Positions 10,084 through 18,089 of a DNA stretch of 33,761 nt are shown piece after piece. The translations under genes and the position numbers were made by a program. Within the stretch, counting starts at the first letter, position 1; the number at the start of each line of letters is the position of its first letter. Source of the DNA: Deltaproteobacteria bacterium (GTDB lineage: Bacteria; Myxococcota_A; Bradymonadia; REDH01); NCBI GenBank assembly GCA_013205435.1, contig JABMMX010000136.1, positions 1-33,761 of the forward strand. Direction: 5' to 3'. A model generated the notes under the pieces. It was not told where the DNA came from. It did no database searches and was given only the letters and a program-made list of their open reading frames with translations.

Positions 10084-10140
10084 CGAGACCCCAGCTTCGG
10101 TGCCGCGCTGCGGTACCAGACGAGCCGCAGCCCTCGCGCC

Positions 10141-10419
10141 TCACTTCGCGAAGGTCCCGTACATCGGCATCCAGCCGCAACGGCACTCCGCGCAGCTGCA
10201 GAGCGGGTCTGGAAGCGGCGGGATGATAGGGTAGCCCTGCACATCCTTCGGCAGTTCGCTCATCAGGAAGGTGTCGCCATCGTGCGCAGCACAGTGCTCG
10301 CACCGGTGGCTGTCCGGAATCGAGCAGCGGACGATCTTGATCTCGTCCATCTTCCAATCGCGACCGGCCGCTTCGATGGTCACCTCTCCATCGCCCACAT
10401 CCGGGCGGCGGGTCGACAT
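10141..10419 (-). CDS. Small Cys-rich protein of unknown function
   Basis: 92-aa ORF; its ATG overlaps the stop of the upstream aminotransferase (TGATG). Six Cys, including RCEHCAAHDGDTF and LCSCAECRCGW. Confidence 0.6.
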   Translation of the reverse strand: MSTRRPDVGDGEVTIEAAGRDWKMDEIKIVRCSIPDSHRCEHCAAHDGDTFLMSELPKDVQGYPIIPPLPDPLCSCAECRCGWMPMYGTFAK

Positions 10420-11615
10420 CAGGGGGCCTGCAAAGCGGCAGCGATGCGACGGATACCGGTCGTGATCCGCTCCTCGCTCGTTGCGTAGCTGAGCCGCAGG
10501 AAGCCTGGTGCACCAAACGGTGTCCCAGGCACGACCGCCACACGCGCTCGCTCGAGCAGGTAGCTCGCAAGGTCCACGTCTGTCTTGACCTCGAAGCCAT
10601 CGTAGCTCCGGCCCAGGTAGGCCGAAAAGTCGGGAAACAGGTAGAATGCACCGCGCGGCCGCGGCACCACAACGCCCGGAATCTCCTGCAGCAGCGACAG
10701 CGCAAGATCGCGGCGCTCGGCAAACCGGGCCCGCATCGGCGCGATCAGCGTATCGCCTTGGCGCAGTCCCTCGGCGGCACCCGCCTGCACAATCGAACTC
10801 GGGTTGCTGGTGCTCTGCGACTGCAGGTTGGTCATCGCGGCCACGAGCTCCCTCGGCGCGAGCGTGTAGCCAAGCCGCCAGCCGGTCATGGCAAACGACT
10901 TGGAGGAGCCACTCACCAGCACATATCGGTCGCGCAGCGAGGGCGCGAGCGTGAGGAGCTCGGTGTAGGCGAGCCCGTCGAAGACCAGCGCCTCGTAGAT
11001 GGCATCGCTGATAACGACGATGTTCGGGTGGCGCTCCAGCCAGGCTGCGATCGGCCGAAGCTGGTCGGTATCCCAGAAGGCTCCGGTCGGGTTCGAAGGG
11101 TTGTTGATGATGATCGCGCGGGTCCGCTCCGTCACGACGGCGTCGAGCGCCTCGATGGAGGGCACGAAGTCGTCCTCCGGGCGGCCATGGACGATGACCG
11201 GTAGGCCGCCGGCCATCTCAATCTGAACGGGGTAGCTCACCCAGAAGGGGGCGGGCAGGATGACCTCGTCACCCGGGTCGAGCAGGGCGAGGAAGAGATT
11301 GTAGAGCGAGTGCTTGCCGCCGCACGAGGCGATGATCTCAGCATCGCTGTAGGCGAAGCCAAGCCGCGGCTCGTAGTAGCCTCGAATGGCGGCCTTGAGC
11401 TCCGCCGTGCCACCCACGGCGGTGTACTTGGTCTGGCCAGCCTCCATGGCCCGCACAACGGCGTCACAGATGGGCTTGGGCGTCACAAAGTCGGGTTCGC
11501 CTGTACCGAACGAGACGACATCCACCCCTTGGGCGATAAGTGCCTTCGCCTTCGCATCAATGGCGAGCGTCGGAGAGGCCGGAATCTGCTGCACCCGCTT
11601 AGAAACTCGCATCAC
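10419..11615 (-). CDS. Pyridoxal-phosphate-dependent aminotransferase, aspartate aminotransferase family
   Basis: FGTGEPDFVTPKPI, AIIINNPSNPTGAFW, YVLVSGSSKSFAMTGWRLGYT and LRLSYATSEE are class I/II aminotransferase motifs. Start overlaps the coaD stop (ATGA). Confidence 0.92.
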   Translation of the reverse strand: MMRVSKRVQQIPASPTLAIDAKAKALIAQGVDVVSFGTGEPDFVTPKPICDAVVRAMEAGQTKYTAVGGTAELKAAIRGYYEPRLGFAYSDAEIIASCGGKHSLYNLFLALLDPGDEVILPAPFWVSYPVQIEMAGGLPVIVHGRPEDDFVPSIEALDAVVTERTRAIIINNPSNPTGAFWDTDQLRPIAAWLERHPNIVVISDAIYEALVFDGLAYTELLTLAPSLRDRYVLVSGSSKSFAMTGWRLGYTLAPRELVAAMTNLQSQSTSNPSSIVQAGAAEGLRQGDTLIAPMRARFAERRDLALSLLQEIPGVVVPRPRGAFYLFPDFSAYLGRSYDGFEVKTDVDLASYLLERARVAVVPGTPFGAPGFLRLSYATSEERITTGIRRIAAALQAP

Positions 11616-12112
11616 GCTCTCTTGCCCTGAAGTTGCTTTACCTTCGCTGTGAGTCGGGCCAGCGCCTGCGGCGGCACAGAGCCCGAGATGTCGCCGCCCA
11701 GCAGCGCCACCTCCTTCACCAGCCGCGAACTCACAAAGAAGCTGCCCGGCTCAGCCATCAGAAAAACTGTCTCCACCTCCGGCGCAAGCCGGCGGTTCAT
11801 GTTGGCCATCTGGGACTCGTACTCGAAGTCCGCAACCGCCCGGAGTCCACGCAAAATCGCGTTGGCCTGAACCTCCCGCGCATAGTTGACCAGCAGCCCA
11901 GAGAAAGTCGTCAGCCGCACCCGCTGCTCGTCGGGGAAGACCTCACGCAGGATCTCCATCCGCTCCTCGACCGAGAACATCGGAGCCTTGTTCGGATTGT
12001 GAACGATGGCGACCACGAGCTCGTCACAGAGCGACAATCCGCGCTCGATGATGTTCACATGCCCGTTGGTGAGCGGGTCGAAGCTGCCGGGATAGAGCGC
12101 AATTCGCTGCAT
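11612..12112 (-). CDS. coaD: Phosphopantetheine adenylyltransferase
   Basis: MQRIALYPGSFDPLTNGHVNIIERG...AILRGLRAVADFEYESQMANMNRRL...SSRLVKEVALLGGD. The ORF track extends to 12172; the ATG at 12112 fits the family N-terminus. Confidence 0.95.
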   Translation of the reverse strand: MQRIALYPGSFDPLTNGHVNIIERGLSLCDELVVAIVHNPNKAPMFSVEERMEILREVFPDEQRVRLTTFSGLLVNYAREVQANAILRGLRAVADFEYESQMANMNRRLAPEVETVFLMAEPGSFFVSSRLVKEVALLGGDISGSVPPQALARLTAKVKQLQGKRA

Positions 12113-12155
12113 TTCGTCTGCCGAGACACGGGTGAGTTCGCGGAGGGTAGCAGAA

Positions 12156-12728
12156 TCAATGCGGTGCGTCATGCGAAAGCCGCCAGACGGTCATCACCGT
12201 ATCGCCATGCACCCGATGGTGAACCGGCGTCGCCAGCCCCTCGAGCGCAGGCGCATGCTCAACGCCATCCTCCCAGACCAGCGTGGCACCCGGAGCGTTC
12301 AGGCGAGCGTCGATGAGCGCTGTGACGAGCGCGACCGCATCGACTGTGCCGTAGGGGGGATCGCAGAAGATGAGATCGAAACGACTCCCCGTCAGACGGG
12401 TCAGGGCCTGCGGCAGTCTGCCCCGTACAATCCGGACCCGGTCCTGGTAGCGCAGTGCCGCGATGTTTCGCTCCATGGCAGCGAGCGCTGCGCCATCGCC
12501 GTCCACCATGACTGCAGAGGCCGCACCGCGGCTCAAGGCCTCAAGGCCCAGCGCTCCTGAGCCGGCAAAGAGGTCGAGTATCCGAAGCCCCTCAAACCCC
12601 GCCTCAAGCCCGCCATGCGCCAGCTGGTTGAAGAGCGACTCCCGGACCTTCCCGGAGGTGGGGCGCGTGTTCATCCCGCGCGGCGCGTAGAGCGTCGCGC
12701 CCTTTCGATCGCCGGCGATGATGCGCAC
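12156..12728 (-). CDS. rsmD: 16S rRNA (guanine(966)-N(2))-methyltransferase RsmD
   Basis: MRIIAGDRKGATLYAP...TRPTSGKVRESLFNQL...LDLFAGSGALGLEALSRGA...FDLIFCDPPYG. GTG start preceded by AGGAG. Confidence 0.93.
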   Translation of the reverse strand: MRIIAGDRKGATLYAPRGMNTRPTSGKVRESLFNQLAHGGLEAGFEGLRILDLFAGSGALGLEALSRGAASAVMVDGDGAALAAMERNIAALRYQDRVRIVRGRLPQALTRLTGSRFDLIFCDPPYGTVDAVALVTALIDARLNAPGATLVWEDGVEHAPALEGLATPVHHRVHGDTVMTVWRLSHDAPH

Positions 12729-12856
12729 ACTGCTCCTTGGCCACGGCGGCGTTTCGGTGGCGCCGTACAGGGCGCCTTGTGCTGTGGCGCGCCGCGCCGG
12801 TCAAGTTCACAGAGGCCCGATTCCCTCGGCTTCGTGTCGAAACTACTCTCGGGGGG

Positions 12857-12885
12857 TTGACCGTTGTCAGGTCATCGTCTAGCAC
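12857..12885 (+). promoter_or_regulatory. Candidate promoter TTGACC-N17-TAGCAC upstream of tRNA genes
   Basis: TTGACC at 12857-12862 and TAGCAC at 12880-12885, placing a start site about 10 nt before the tRNA-Ile gene. Confidence 0.5.
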
Positions 12886-12902
12886 CGCAACCCTCTGCCT
12901 AC

Positions 12903-12976
12903 GGACCAATAGCTCAGGTGGTTAGAGCGCACCCTTGATAAGGGTGAAGTCGCAGGTTCAAGTCCTGCTTGGTCTA
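12903..12976 (+). tRNA. tRNA-Ile (anticodon GAT)
   Basis: Acceptor GGACCAA/TTGGTCT, anticodon arm CACCC-TTGATAA-GGGTG, T arm GCAGG-TTCAAGT-CCTGC. CCA is not encoded. Confidence 0.95.
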
Positions 12977-13000
12977 CTTACCCGCCCGACGGGATCGTTC

Positions 13001-13073
13001 GGGGCCTTAGCTCAGTTGGGAGAGCGCCGCCTTTGCAAGGCGGAAGTCATCGGTTCGAACCCGATAGGCTCCA
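13001..13073 (+). tRNA. tRNA-Ala (anticodon TGC)
   Basis: Acceptor GGGGCCT/AGGCTCC, anticodon arm CCGCC-TTTGCAA-GGCGG, T arm ATCGG-TTCGAAC-CCGAT. CCA is not encoded. Confidence 0.96.
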
Positions 13074-13075
13074 CT

Positions 13076-13561
13076 TCACCAGAACAGCGCAACCCAAGCC
13101 GCAACAAAGACGGCAAGGGAGGCTGAACTGGTGGCATACCCTCGCCGCTGCCGTCGGTCTGCTTCGGGTGGTAGAAGCGCGGCAAAGGGTGCGGTGGTTG
13201 GCAGCTCCTGCTCATGCTCCAGCGGCCCAAGCGTGGGTTCAAGGGGCAGGGCAGCAAGACCGGCGGCGGCCATCGCCGAGAGCAACTCGAGGTTCACCGC
13301 GCCGAGCCGCAACGTCTCTCCCGGCCACCAGAGGCTCCATCCATCGAGACTGTGGCCGTTGATCCAGCTTCGCCGATCGGTGCTCTCGTCCAGCACCCAG
13401 AGCGCCGAGCCGTCCCATCGCAGTCGCGCGTGTCGTCGCGAGACGGTGGGATGGGTGAGATGAAGGCTTGACCCGCCGTGGCGGCCGACGCAGTAGTCGC
13501 CCGGCTGGCCGATCGAAGCGACCGTCACCCTCTCTCCTGCAACCGACACAACGACCTTCAT
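13076..13561 (-). CDS. FHA-domain protein with C-terminal hydrophobic tail
   Basis: DYCVGRHGGSSLHLTHPTVSRRHARLRWDGSALWVLDESTDRRSWINGHSL is an FHA core. C-terminal SASLAVFVAAWVALFW. ATG at 13561 is preceded by AGGAG-N7 on the minus strand; the ORF track extends to 13624. Confidence 0.82.
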   Translation of the reverse strand: MKVVVSVAGERVTVASIGQPGDYCVGRHGGSSLHLTHPTVSRRHARLRWDGSALWVLDESTDRRSWINGHSLDGWSLWWPGETLRLGAVNLELLSAMAAAGLAALPLEPTLGPLEHEQELPTTAPFAALLPPEADRRQRRGYATSSASLAVFVAAWVALFW

Positions 13562-14291
13562 GCTGAAGCTCCTGAGCTCGAACGGAACGGTCTCTGATCT
13601 GCCACGAATCGCCGGCGCCTTCATCCTATTTGTTGGCGGGGCCTTTTTTGATTCAAGTATCTGTTATGCATCAGAAAATGAGGTTTCGATCCGCTTTGAA
13701 GGTGGCGTCGCGCCCTACGCAAAGATCGAATGGGTCTGGAGCGAACGCGACGGCTTCGGCTCTCTGGGCGTCACAAGAGCCCACGCCGGCCAGCTTGGTG
13801 CTCATGCCGTCGTCGCTCTCCGTGGGCAGGGTGCGCTTGCGGCTGCTGCCGCCGAGCTTCGCGGATGCCTGTCGCTGCCCCACCTGCCCGCCACCGCCGG
13901 AGAGGCCCTCCTGACGCTCACAACGGAGCTTGTCGAAGAGGCCGAGGAGCAGCAGACCGCGCTCGCCGCTTCGGGAGCTGCGGCAGATTGCATGCGCGCG
14001 GTTGTGCTTCGCGAGGCGGGCGAGGGCTTTCTGGCCCGTCCCTACGAACATCCCTACTGGGTCGCCGGCGAGTTCGGCACCCTTCGGACCAATACCGACC
14101 TGCCCGCGGAGCTCTGGGTGGACGGTCGAAAGAGCGGCCGCGTGACGCCCGTGAGCAGTCTGCGCTTGGAGGCAGGCCCGCACACGCTCTACTGGCGCGC
14201 AATCGCAGCGAACTGGCATCGCACCGAGGGCATCATCGTCGAGGCAGGTCGAACGGTAACGCTCAACGTCTACCTCGAACCTGCGCTCTAA
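13560..14291 (+). CDS. Putative exported protein with C-terminal PEGA-like domain; start uncertain
   Basis: C-terminal 'NTDLPAELWVDGRKSGRVTPVSSLRLEAGPHTLYWRAI...VEAGRTVTLNVYLEPAL' is PEGA-like. The N-terminus has a hydrophobic stretch (GAFILFVGGAFF). The only in-frame ATG lacks a Shine-Dalgarno and overlaps the divergent FHA start. Confidence 0.6.
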   Translation: MLKLLSSNGTVSDLPRIAGAFILFVGGAFFDSSICYASENEVSIRFEGGVAPYAKIEWVWSERDGFGSLGVTRAHAGQLGAHAVVALRGQGALAAAAAELRGCLSLPHLPATAGEALLTLTTELVEEAEEQQTALAASGAAADCMRAVVLREAGEGFLARPYEHPYWVAGEFGTLRTNTDLPAELWVDGRKSGRVTPVSSLRLEAGPHTLYWRAIAANWHRTEGIIVEAGRTVTLNVYLEPAL

Positions 14292-15529
14292 GCCGCGGCG
14301 CGAAGCAGGGTGGGAGGCGCGGTGCCGGCTGCGCAGGCCGCGGTGATGACCACCTCTGTCACCCCCTCCATGGTCGGCAGATCGAACATGATGTCGAGCA
14401 TCATCTGCTCCATGATCGCACGCAGACCGCGTGCGCCGCTCTTCCGCTTCACTGCCAGGGCGACCACATGCGCCAGCGCCTCATCCTCGATGCGGAGCTT
14501 GACCCCCTCGAGTTCGAACATGCGCTGGTACTGTTTGACGAGCGCATTCTTGGGACGCCAGAGGATCTCGACAAGGGCCGCTTCGTCCAAGTCGTCGAGC
14601 GTGACCACCACCGGTAGCCTGCCGATGAACTCGGGGATGAGGCCATAGGTGGCGAGGTCTTCACTGCGCACCTGGCGGAGGATCTCGTTGCGCGAGGCCA
14701 GGTCGCCGGAGGTGGTGGCGCCGAAGCCGATCACCGACTTCTTGAGCCGTCGGGCGATGATCTCCTCTAGTCCCTCAAAACTGCCGCAGCAGATGAAGAG
14801 CACATTCTTGGTGTCGATCTGGATGAGCTCCTGCTGCGGCCGGTTGCGGTTGCCGTCGGGCGGGATGGAGACCTTCTGACTCTCGATGATTTTGAGCAGC
14901 GCCTGCTGCACCCCTTCACCGCCCACGTCGCGGGTGGAGGCGGCGGCACCGCCGGAGCGGCCGATCTTGTCGACCTCGTCGATGCAGACCACACCCTTGG
15001 CGGCCAACTCTGGGTCGCGGTTGGCGGCCAGCCAGAGGTTCTTGATGAGCCCCTCGACATCCTCGCCCACGTAGCCGGCCTCTGTGAGGCTGGTTGCGTC
15101 GGCCATCGTGAAGGGGACGCCGAGCTTCTTGGCGATGGAGCGGGCGAGGAGCGTCTTGCCGGAGCCGGTCGGGCCGATGACCAAGATGTTGCTCTTGGTC
15201 AGTTCGACCTCGTCGCTGCCATCATTTTCGGCGCGTAACCGCTTGAAGTGGTTGTAGACGGCCACGGCGAGGACGGTCTTGGCGCGGTCTTGGCCCACAG
15301 CGTGTTCGTCGAGGTAGCTCTTGATGGCGCGGGGCCGGAGGTCGTTGAGGAGGGTGGTCCCAGGCTCCTCGTCGCGGACCGGGTCGTCGGCGAGAATCTC
15401 TCTGCAGAGTTTGATACACTCGTCGCAGATGGCAGCTCCGGCGACCCCTGCGGTGAGCTGCCCGAGGTCAGCAACCTCTTTGGTGCAGAAGGAGCAGCGG
15501 AGTCGGACAGGGGCGTCGGCGTCGGTCAC
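14288..15529 (-). CDS. clpX: ATP-dependent Clp protease ATP-binding subunit ClpX
   Basis: Zn finger CSFCTKEVADLGQLTAG..ICDECIKLC; Walker A GPTGSGKTLLA; SLTEAGYVGEDVE; CIDEVDKI; EFIGRLPVVVTLDDLDE. The ORF track extends to 15649; the GTG at 15529 gives the normal N-terminus. Confidence 0.95.
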   Translation of the reverse strand: MTDADAPVRLRCSFCTKEVADLGQLTAGVAGAAICDECIKLCREILADDPVRDEEPGTTLLNDLRPRAIKSYLDEHAVGQDRAKTVLAVAVYNHFKRLRAENDGSDEVELTKSNILVIGPTGSGKTLLARSIAKKLGVPFTMADATSLTEAGYVGEDVEGLIKNLWLAANRDPELAAKGVVCIDEVDKIGRSGGAAASTRDVGGEGVQQALLKIIESQKVSIPPDGNRNRPQQELIQIDTKNVLFICCGSFEGLEEIIARRLKKSVIGFGATTSGDLASRNEILRQVRSEDLATYGLIPEFIGRLPVVVTLDDLDEAALVEILWRPKNALVKQYQRMFELEGVKLRIEDEALAHVVALAVKRKSGARGLRAIMEQMMLDIMFDLPTMEGVTEVVITAACAAGTAPPTLLRAAA

Positions 15530-15556
15530 GGTGGGCTCAAAAGAGGGCAGTCCTGC

Positions 15557-15585
15557 TTGACACGCAGGGGAGGGCAGTCTAGGTG
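15557..15585 (+). promoter_or_regulatory. Candidate promoter TTGACA-N17-TAGGTG upstream of rpsP
   Basis: TTGACA at 15557-15562 and TAGGTG at 15580-15585, about 70 nt before the rpsP ATG. Confidence 0.45.
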
Positions 15586-15657
15586 CGCCCCTTCCGTGAA
15601 GCAAGCGCGCCGCTTCGGCGTTCGGCACTTTGCAGAGACCACCTACCAAGCGATCCC

Positions 15658-16017
15658 ATGAGCGTAAAAGTCCGTATGCAGCGCCACGGCGCCAAGAAGC
15701 GCCCGTACTACCGTATCGTCGTCGCCGACTCCCACTCGCCGCGTGACGGCAAGTTCCTGGAGCTCGTTGGCACCTACGATCCCAGCCGCAGCCCCGCCCT
15801 GCTCGACATCAAGCTCGACCGCGTGGAGCACTGGATTGGCCTTGGCGCGCAGCCCTCGGACACCGTTCGCACCCTGATCAACCGCCTCAAGCGCGGTCTG
15901 ACCCAGACCCGCGCCGAGCGCGATGCCTCGCAGAAGGAGGCCCTCCAGGCCGCCCGCAAGGCTACCTACGAGAACGCAAAGGCTGTCGAGGCTCCCTCCA
16001 TGTCGGCCTCCGAATAA
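15658..16017 (+). CDS. rpsP: 30S ribosomal protein S16
   Basis: MSVKVRMQRHGAKKRPYYRIVVADSHSPRDGKFLELVGTYDP; operon position before rimM/trmD/rplS. Confidence 0.97.
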   Translation: MSVKVRMQRHGAKKRPYYRIVVADSHSPRDGKFLELVGTYDPSRSPALLDIKLDRVEHWIGLGAQPSDTVRTLINRLKRGLTQTRAERDASQKEALQAARKATYENAKAVEAPSMSASE

Positions 16018-16032
16018 GTCGAGAGGCGCGCC

Positions 16033-16281
16033 ATGGCGGATTTCAAACTCGAACCCTTGGCGCGCATCCTCATGGAGCCCATCGTTAGCGGTGAGGCGAC
16101 CATGACCTTCACCGAAGAGACCGACGCGGCCAACAACAAGCTGCTCGTGACCGTCTCCGCTGGCGAGCTCGGCCGCCTCATCGGCACCCGCGGCGCCACC
16201 GCGCAGGCCATCCGCCGCGTGCTCGATTTCGGCGCCGCCCAGCAGGGTCGCCGCTGCTCCATCGATGTCGTCGAATCCTAA
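16033..16281 (+). CDS. khpA: KH-domain RNA-binding protein KhpA (YlqC-type)
   Basis: Short KH protein with 'GELGRLIGTRGATAQAIRRVLDFGAAQQGRRCSIDVVE', located between rpsP and rimM. Confidence 0.88.
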   Translation: MADFKLEPLARILMEPIVSGEATMTFTEETDAANNKLLVTVSAGELGRLIGTRGATAQAIRRVLDFGAAQQGRRCSIDVVES

Positions 16282-16783
16282 CGACGCGCTCATCCCTGTC
16301 GGCCGTCTGGGCAAACCGCACGGACTCCGCGGGCAGCTTACGCTCCACCTCCACCATCCGGACTCTGACCGGATCTGGAAGGCCAAGTCGCTCGTCATCC
16401 GTGACGCCGCCGGCGACCGCACTGTGCAGGTTGAACGGCTCGAACGGGTCACCAAGGGCGGCCTCGTCTCGCTTGCGGGCTGCACCAGCCGCGAGGCCGC
16501 CGACGCCCTCGTCCACGCGGAGGTGCTCGTGCCGAGCAACTTCTTCCCGCCTCTGCCAGAGGGCGATGGCTACTACGCCTTCCAACTCGAGGGGCTCACG
16601 GCACTTTCAGAGACAGGCGAAAAGCTAGGCGTGGTCGCCACGCTCACCTCCTTCGGTGCCGGCGATATTCTGGTCGTGGATGTCCCGGGCGACAGCTGGC
16701 TCCTCCCCTTCGCCGAACCCTACGTCGGGCTGGTAGACTTGGTGGCCCGCACGGTCGTGGTGCGTCCACTGGACGACATATGA
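16265..16783 (+). CDS. rimM: Ribosome maturation factor RimM
   Basis: IPVGRLGKPHGLRGQLTLHLH...YYAFQLEGLTALSETGEKLGVV...WLLPFAEPYV; operon position. Confidence 0.92.
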   Translation: MSSNPNDALIPVGRLGKPHGLRGQLTLHLHHPDSDRIWKAKSLVIRDAAGDRTVQVERLERVTKGGLVSLAGCTSREAADALVHAEVLVPSNFFPPLPEGDGYYAFQLEGLTALSETGEKLGVVATLTSFGAGDILVVDVPGDSWLLPFAEPYVGLVDLVARTVVVRPLDDI

Positions 16784-17580
16784 GCGACCGCGCCGCATTC
16801 GGCGTTGGGCTGGTGACCCTCTTCCCCGAGTTCTTCGCCGGTCCGCTCTCGCTCAGCATCCCAGGTCGCGCCGAAGCGGCCGGTGCGGCGCGCTGGTCCT
16901 ACTTCAACCCGCGCGACTTCTCGACTGGGCGCCACCGAACGGTGGACGACGCCCCTTACGGGGGAGGCGCGGGCATGGTCATGCGCCCCACCGAGCTTGG
17001 GGCCGCGGTCGAGGCCGCGCGTGCAGCCATGCCAGGCGCTCCCGTGATTCTCATGACACCGCAGGGACGCCCCGTCAGCCAGCAGCTGGTGGGCGAACTC
17101 GCGGGTGGGGCGGGCATGATTCTGGTCTGTGGCAGGTACGAGGGCGTCGACGAGCGGTTCGTGGAGCGTCATGTGGACCTTGAGATCTGCGTGGGCGAGG
17201 CGGTGCTCTCGGGCGGAGAGCCGGCGGCGCTCTGCCTGCTCGATGCCGTGGTGCGGCTCCTTCCCGGGGTGCTTGGCAACGCCTCGTCGTTGGAGCAGGA
17301 GAGCTTCGGGAGCGACCGGCTCGAGTATCCGCAGTTCACCCGTCCAGTCGCCTTCGAGGGGCTCGGCGTGCCCGAAGTGTTGAGCGGTGGCGACCACGCC
17401 GCAGTGGCGCGCTGGCGTCAGAAGGCGGGGCTGTTGCGGACGATTGCGCGACGCCCCGACCTGCTCGAGCGCACACCTCTTAGCGCAGCGGAGCAGAAGC
17501 TGCTGGACGACAGAAGGGTGGAGGTGGAGGCTTGGCTCTACGGAGCTCGCCACCGCCTCGCGGGCGACGAACCCACTTGA
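16780..17580 (+). CDS. trmD: tRNA (guanine(37)-N(1))-methyltransferase TrmD
   Basis: VTLFPEFFAGPL, RTVDDAPYGGGAGMVM, ILVCGRYEGVDERF and LSGGEPAALCLLDAVVRLLPGVLGN; ATGA overlap with rimM. Confidence 0.96.
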   Translation: MSDRAAFGVGLVTLFPEFFAGPLSLSIPGRAEAAGAARWSYFNPRDFSTGRHRTVDDAPYGGGAGMVMRPTELGAAVEAARAAMPGAPVILMTPQGRPVSQQLVGELAGGAGMILVCGRYEGVDERFVERHVDLEICVGEAVLSGGEPAALCLLDAVVRLLPGVLGNASSLEQESFGSDRLEYPQFTRPVAFEGLGVPEVLSGGDHAAVARWRQKAGLLRTIARRPDLLERTPLSAAEQKLLDDRRVEVEAWLYGARHRLAGDEPT

Positions 17581-17604
17581 CGCAAAGGCGTTATCGTGTA
17601 TGCT
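17577..17604 (+). promoter_or_regulatory. Candidate promoter TTGACG-N16-TATGCT upstream of rplS
   Basis: TTGACG overlaps the trmD stop; TATGCT at 17599-17604. Would give rplS a separate transcript with a leader of about 60 nt. Confidence 0.4.
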
Positions 17605-17670
17605 CCAGCGCCCCTCCTCTTGTCTGTTCAGGCTATGAGGGCTCTGCCCCTGTTGTTAGAGAAGAGTGCC

Positions 17671-18045
17671 ATGAGCGTACATCCCCTCGTGAAGAAGATT
17701 GAAGACTCCGAGTGCCGCACGGCGAAGGGCCAGGAGGCCCTCCCCGAGTTCCGCGCAGGTGACACCGTTCGCGTGCATGTGCGCATCGTCGACGGCGAAA
17801 AGGAGCGTGTCCAGGCCTACGAAGGCGTGGTTATCGCCATGGGTGGATCGGGCAACCGTCGCGCCTTCACCGTCCGTAAGGTCAGCTACGGCGTGGGCGT
17901 TGAGCGTATCTTCCCCTTCCACAGCCCCCGCGTCGCTCAGGTTGAAGTGCTCCGCCGCGGTAAGGTCCGTCGCGCCAAGCTCCACTACCTGCGCAACCTC
18001 AAGGGCAAGGCCGCGCGTATCAAGGAACTTCGCGACTTCAACTAG
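17671..18045 (+). CDS. rplS: 50S ribosomal protein L19
   Basis: [65 protein letters not shown] at 17671; the ORF track start at 17596 is too far upstream. Confidence 0.96.
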   Translation: MSVHPLVKKIEDSECRTAKGQEALPEFRAGDTVRVHVRIVDGEKERVQAYEGVVIAMGGSGNRRAFTVRKVSYGVGVERIFPFHSPRVAQVEVLRRGKVRRAKLHYLRNLKGKAARIKELRDFN

Positions 18046-18089
18046 CCGAAGGTTGCGGGGTCGCTCTCTGGGCGACTAGTCTCTCCTGC

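Noticed and set aside
10099-10117. Inverted repeat GGTGCCGC-GCT-GCGGTACC in the convergent gap after the MopE/FGE-like gene
   Set aside because: Stable hairpin but with no U-tract on either strand; too little support to call a terminator.
13012-13257. 81-aa minus-strand ORF ending ...EPIGFEPMTSALQRRRSPN
   Set aside because: Antisense translation of the tRNA-Ala gene, a common spurious ORF.
13663-13672. TTATGCATCA in the AT-rich pocket as a DnaA box / origin element
   Set aside because: Single imperfect match to TTATNCACA with no cluster of boxes; not enough to call an origin despite the skew change.
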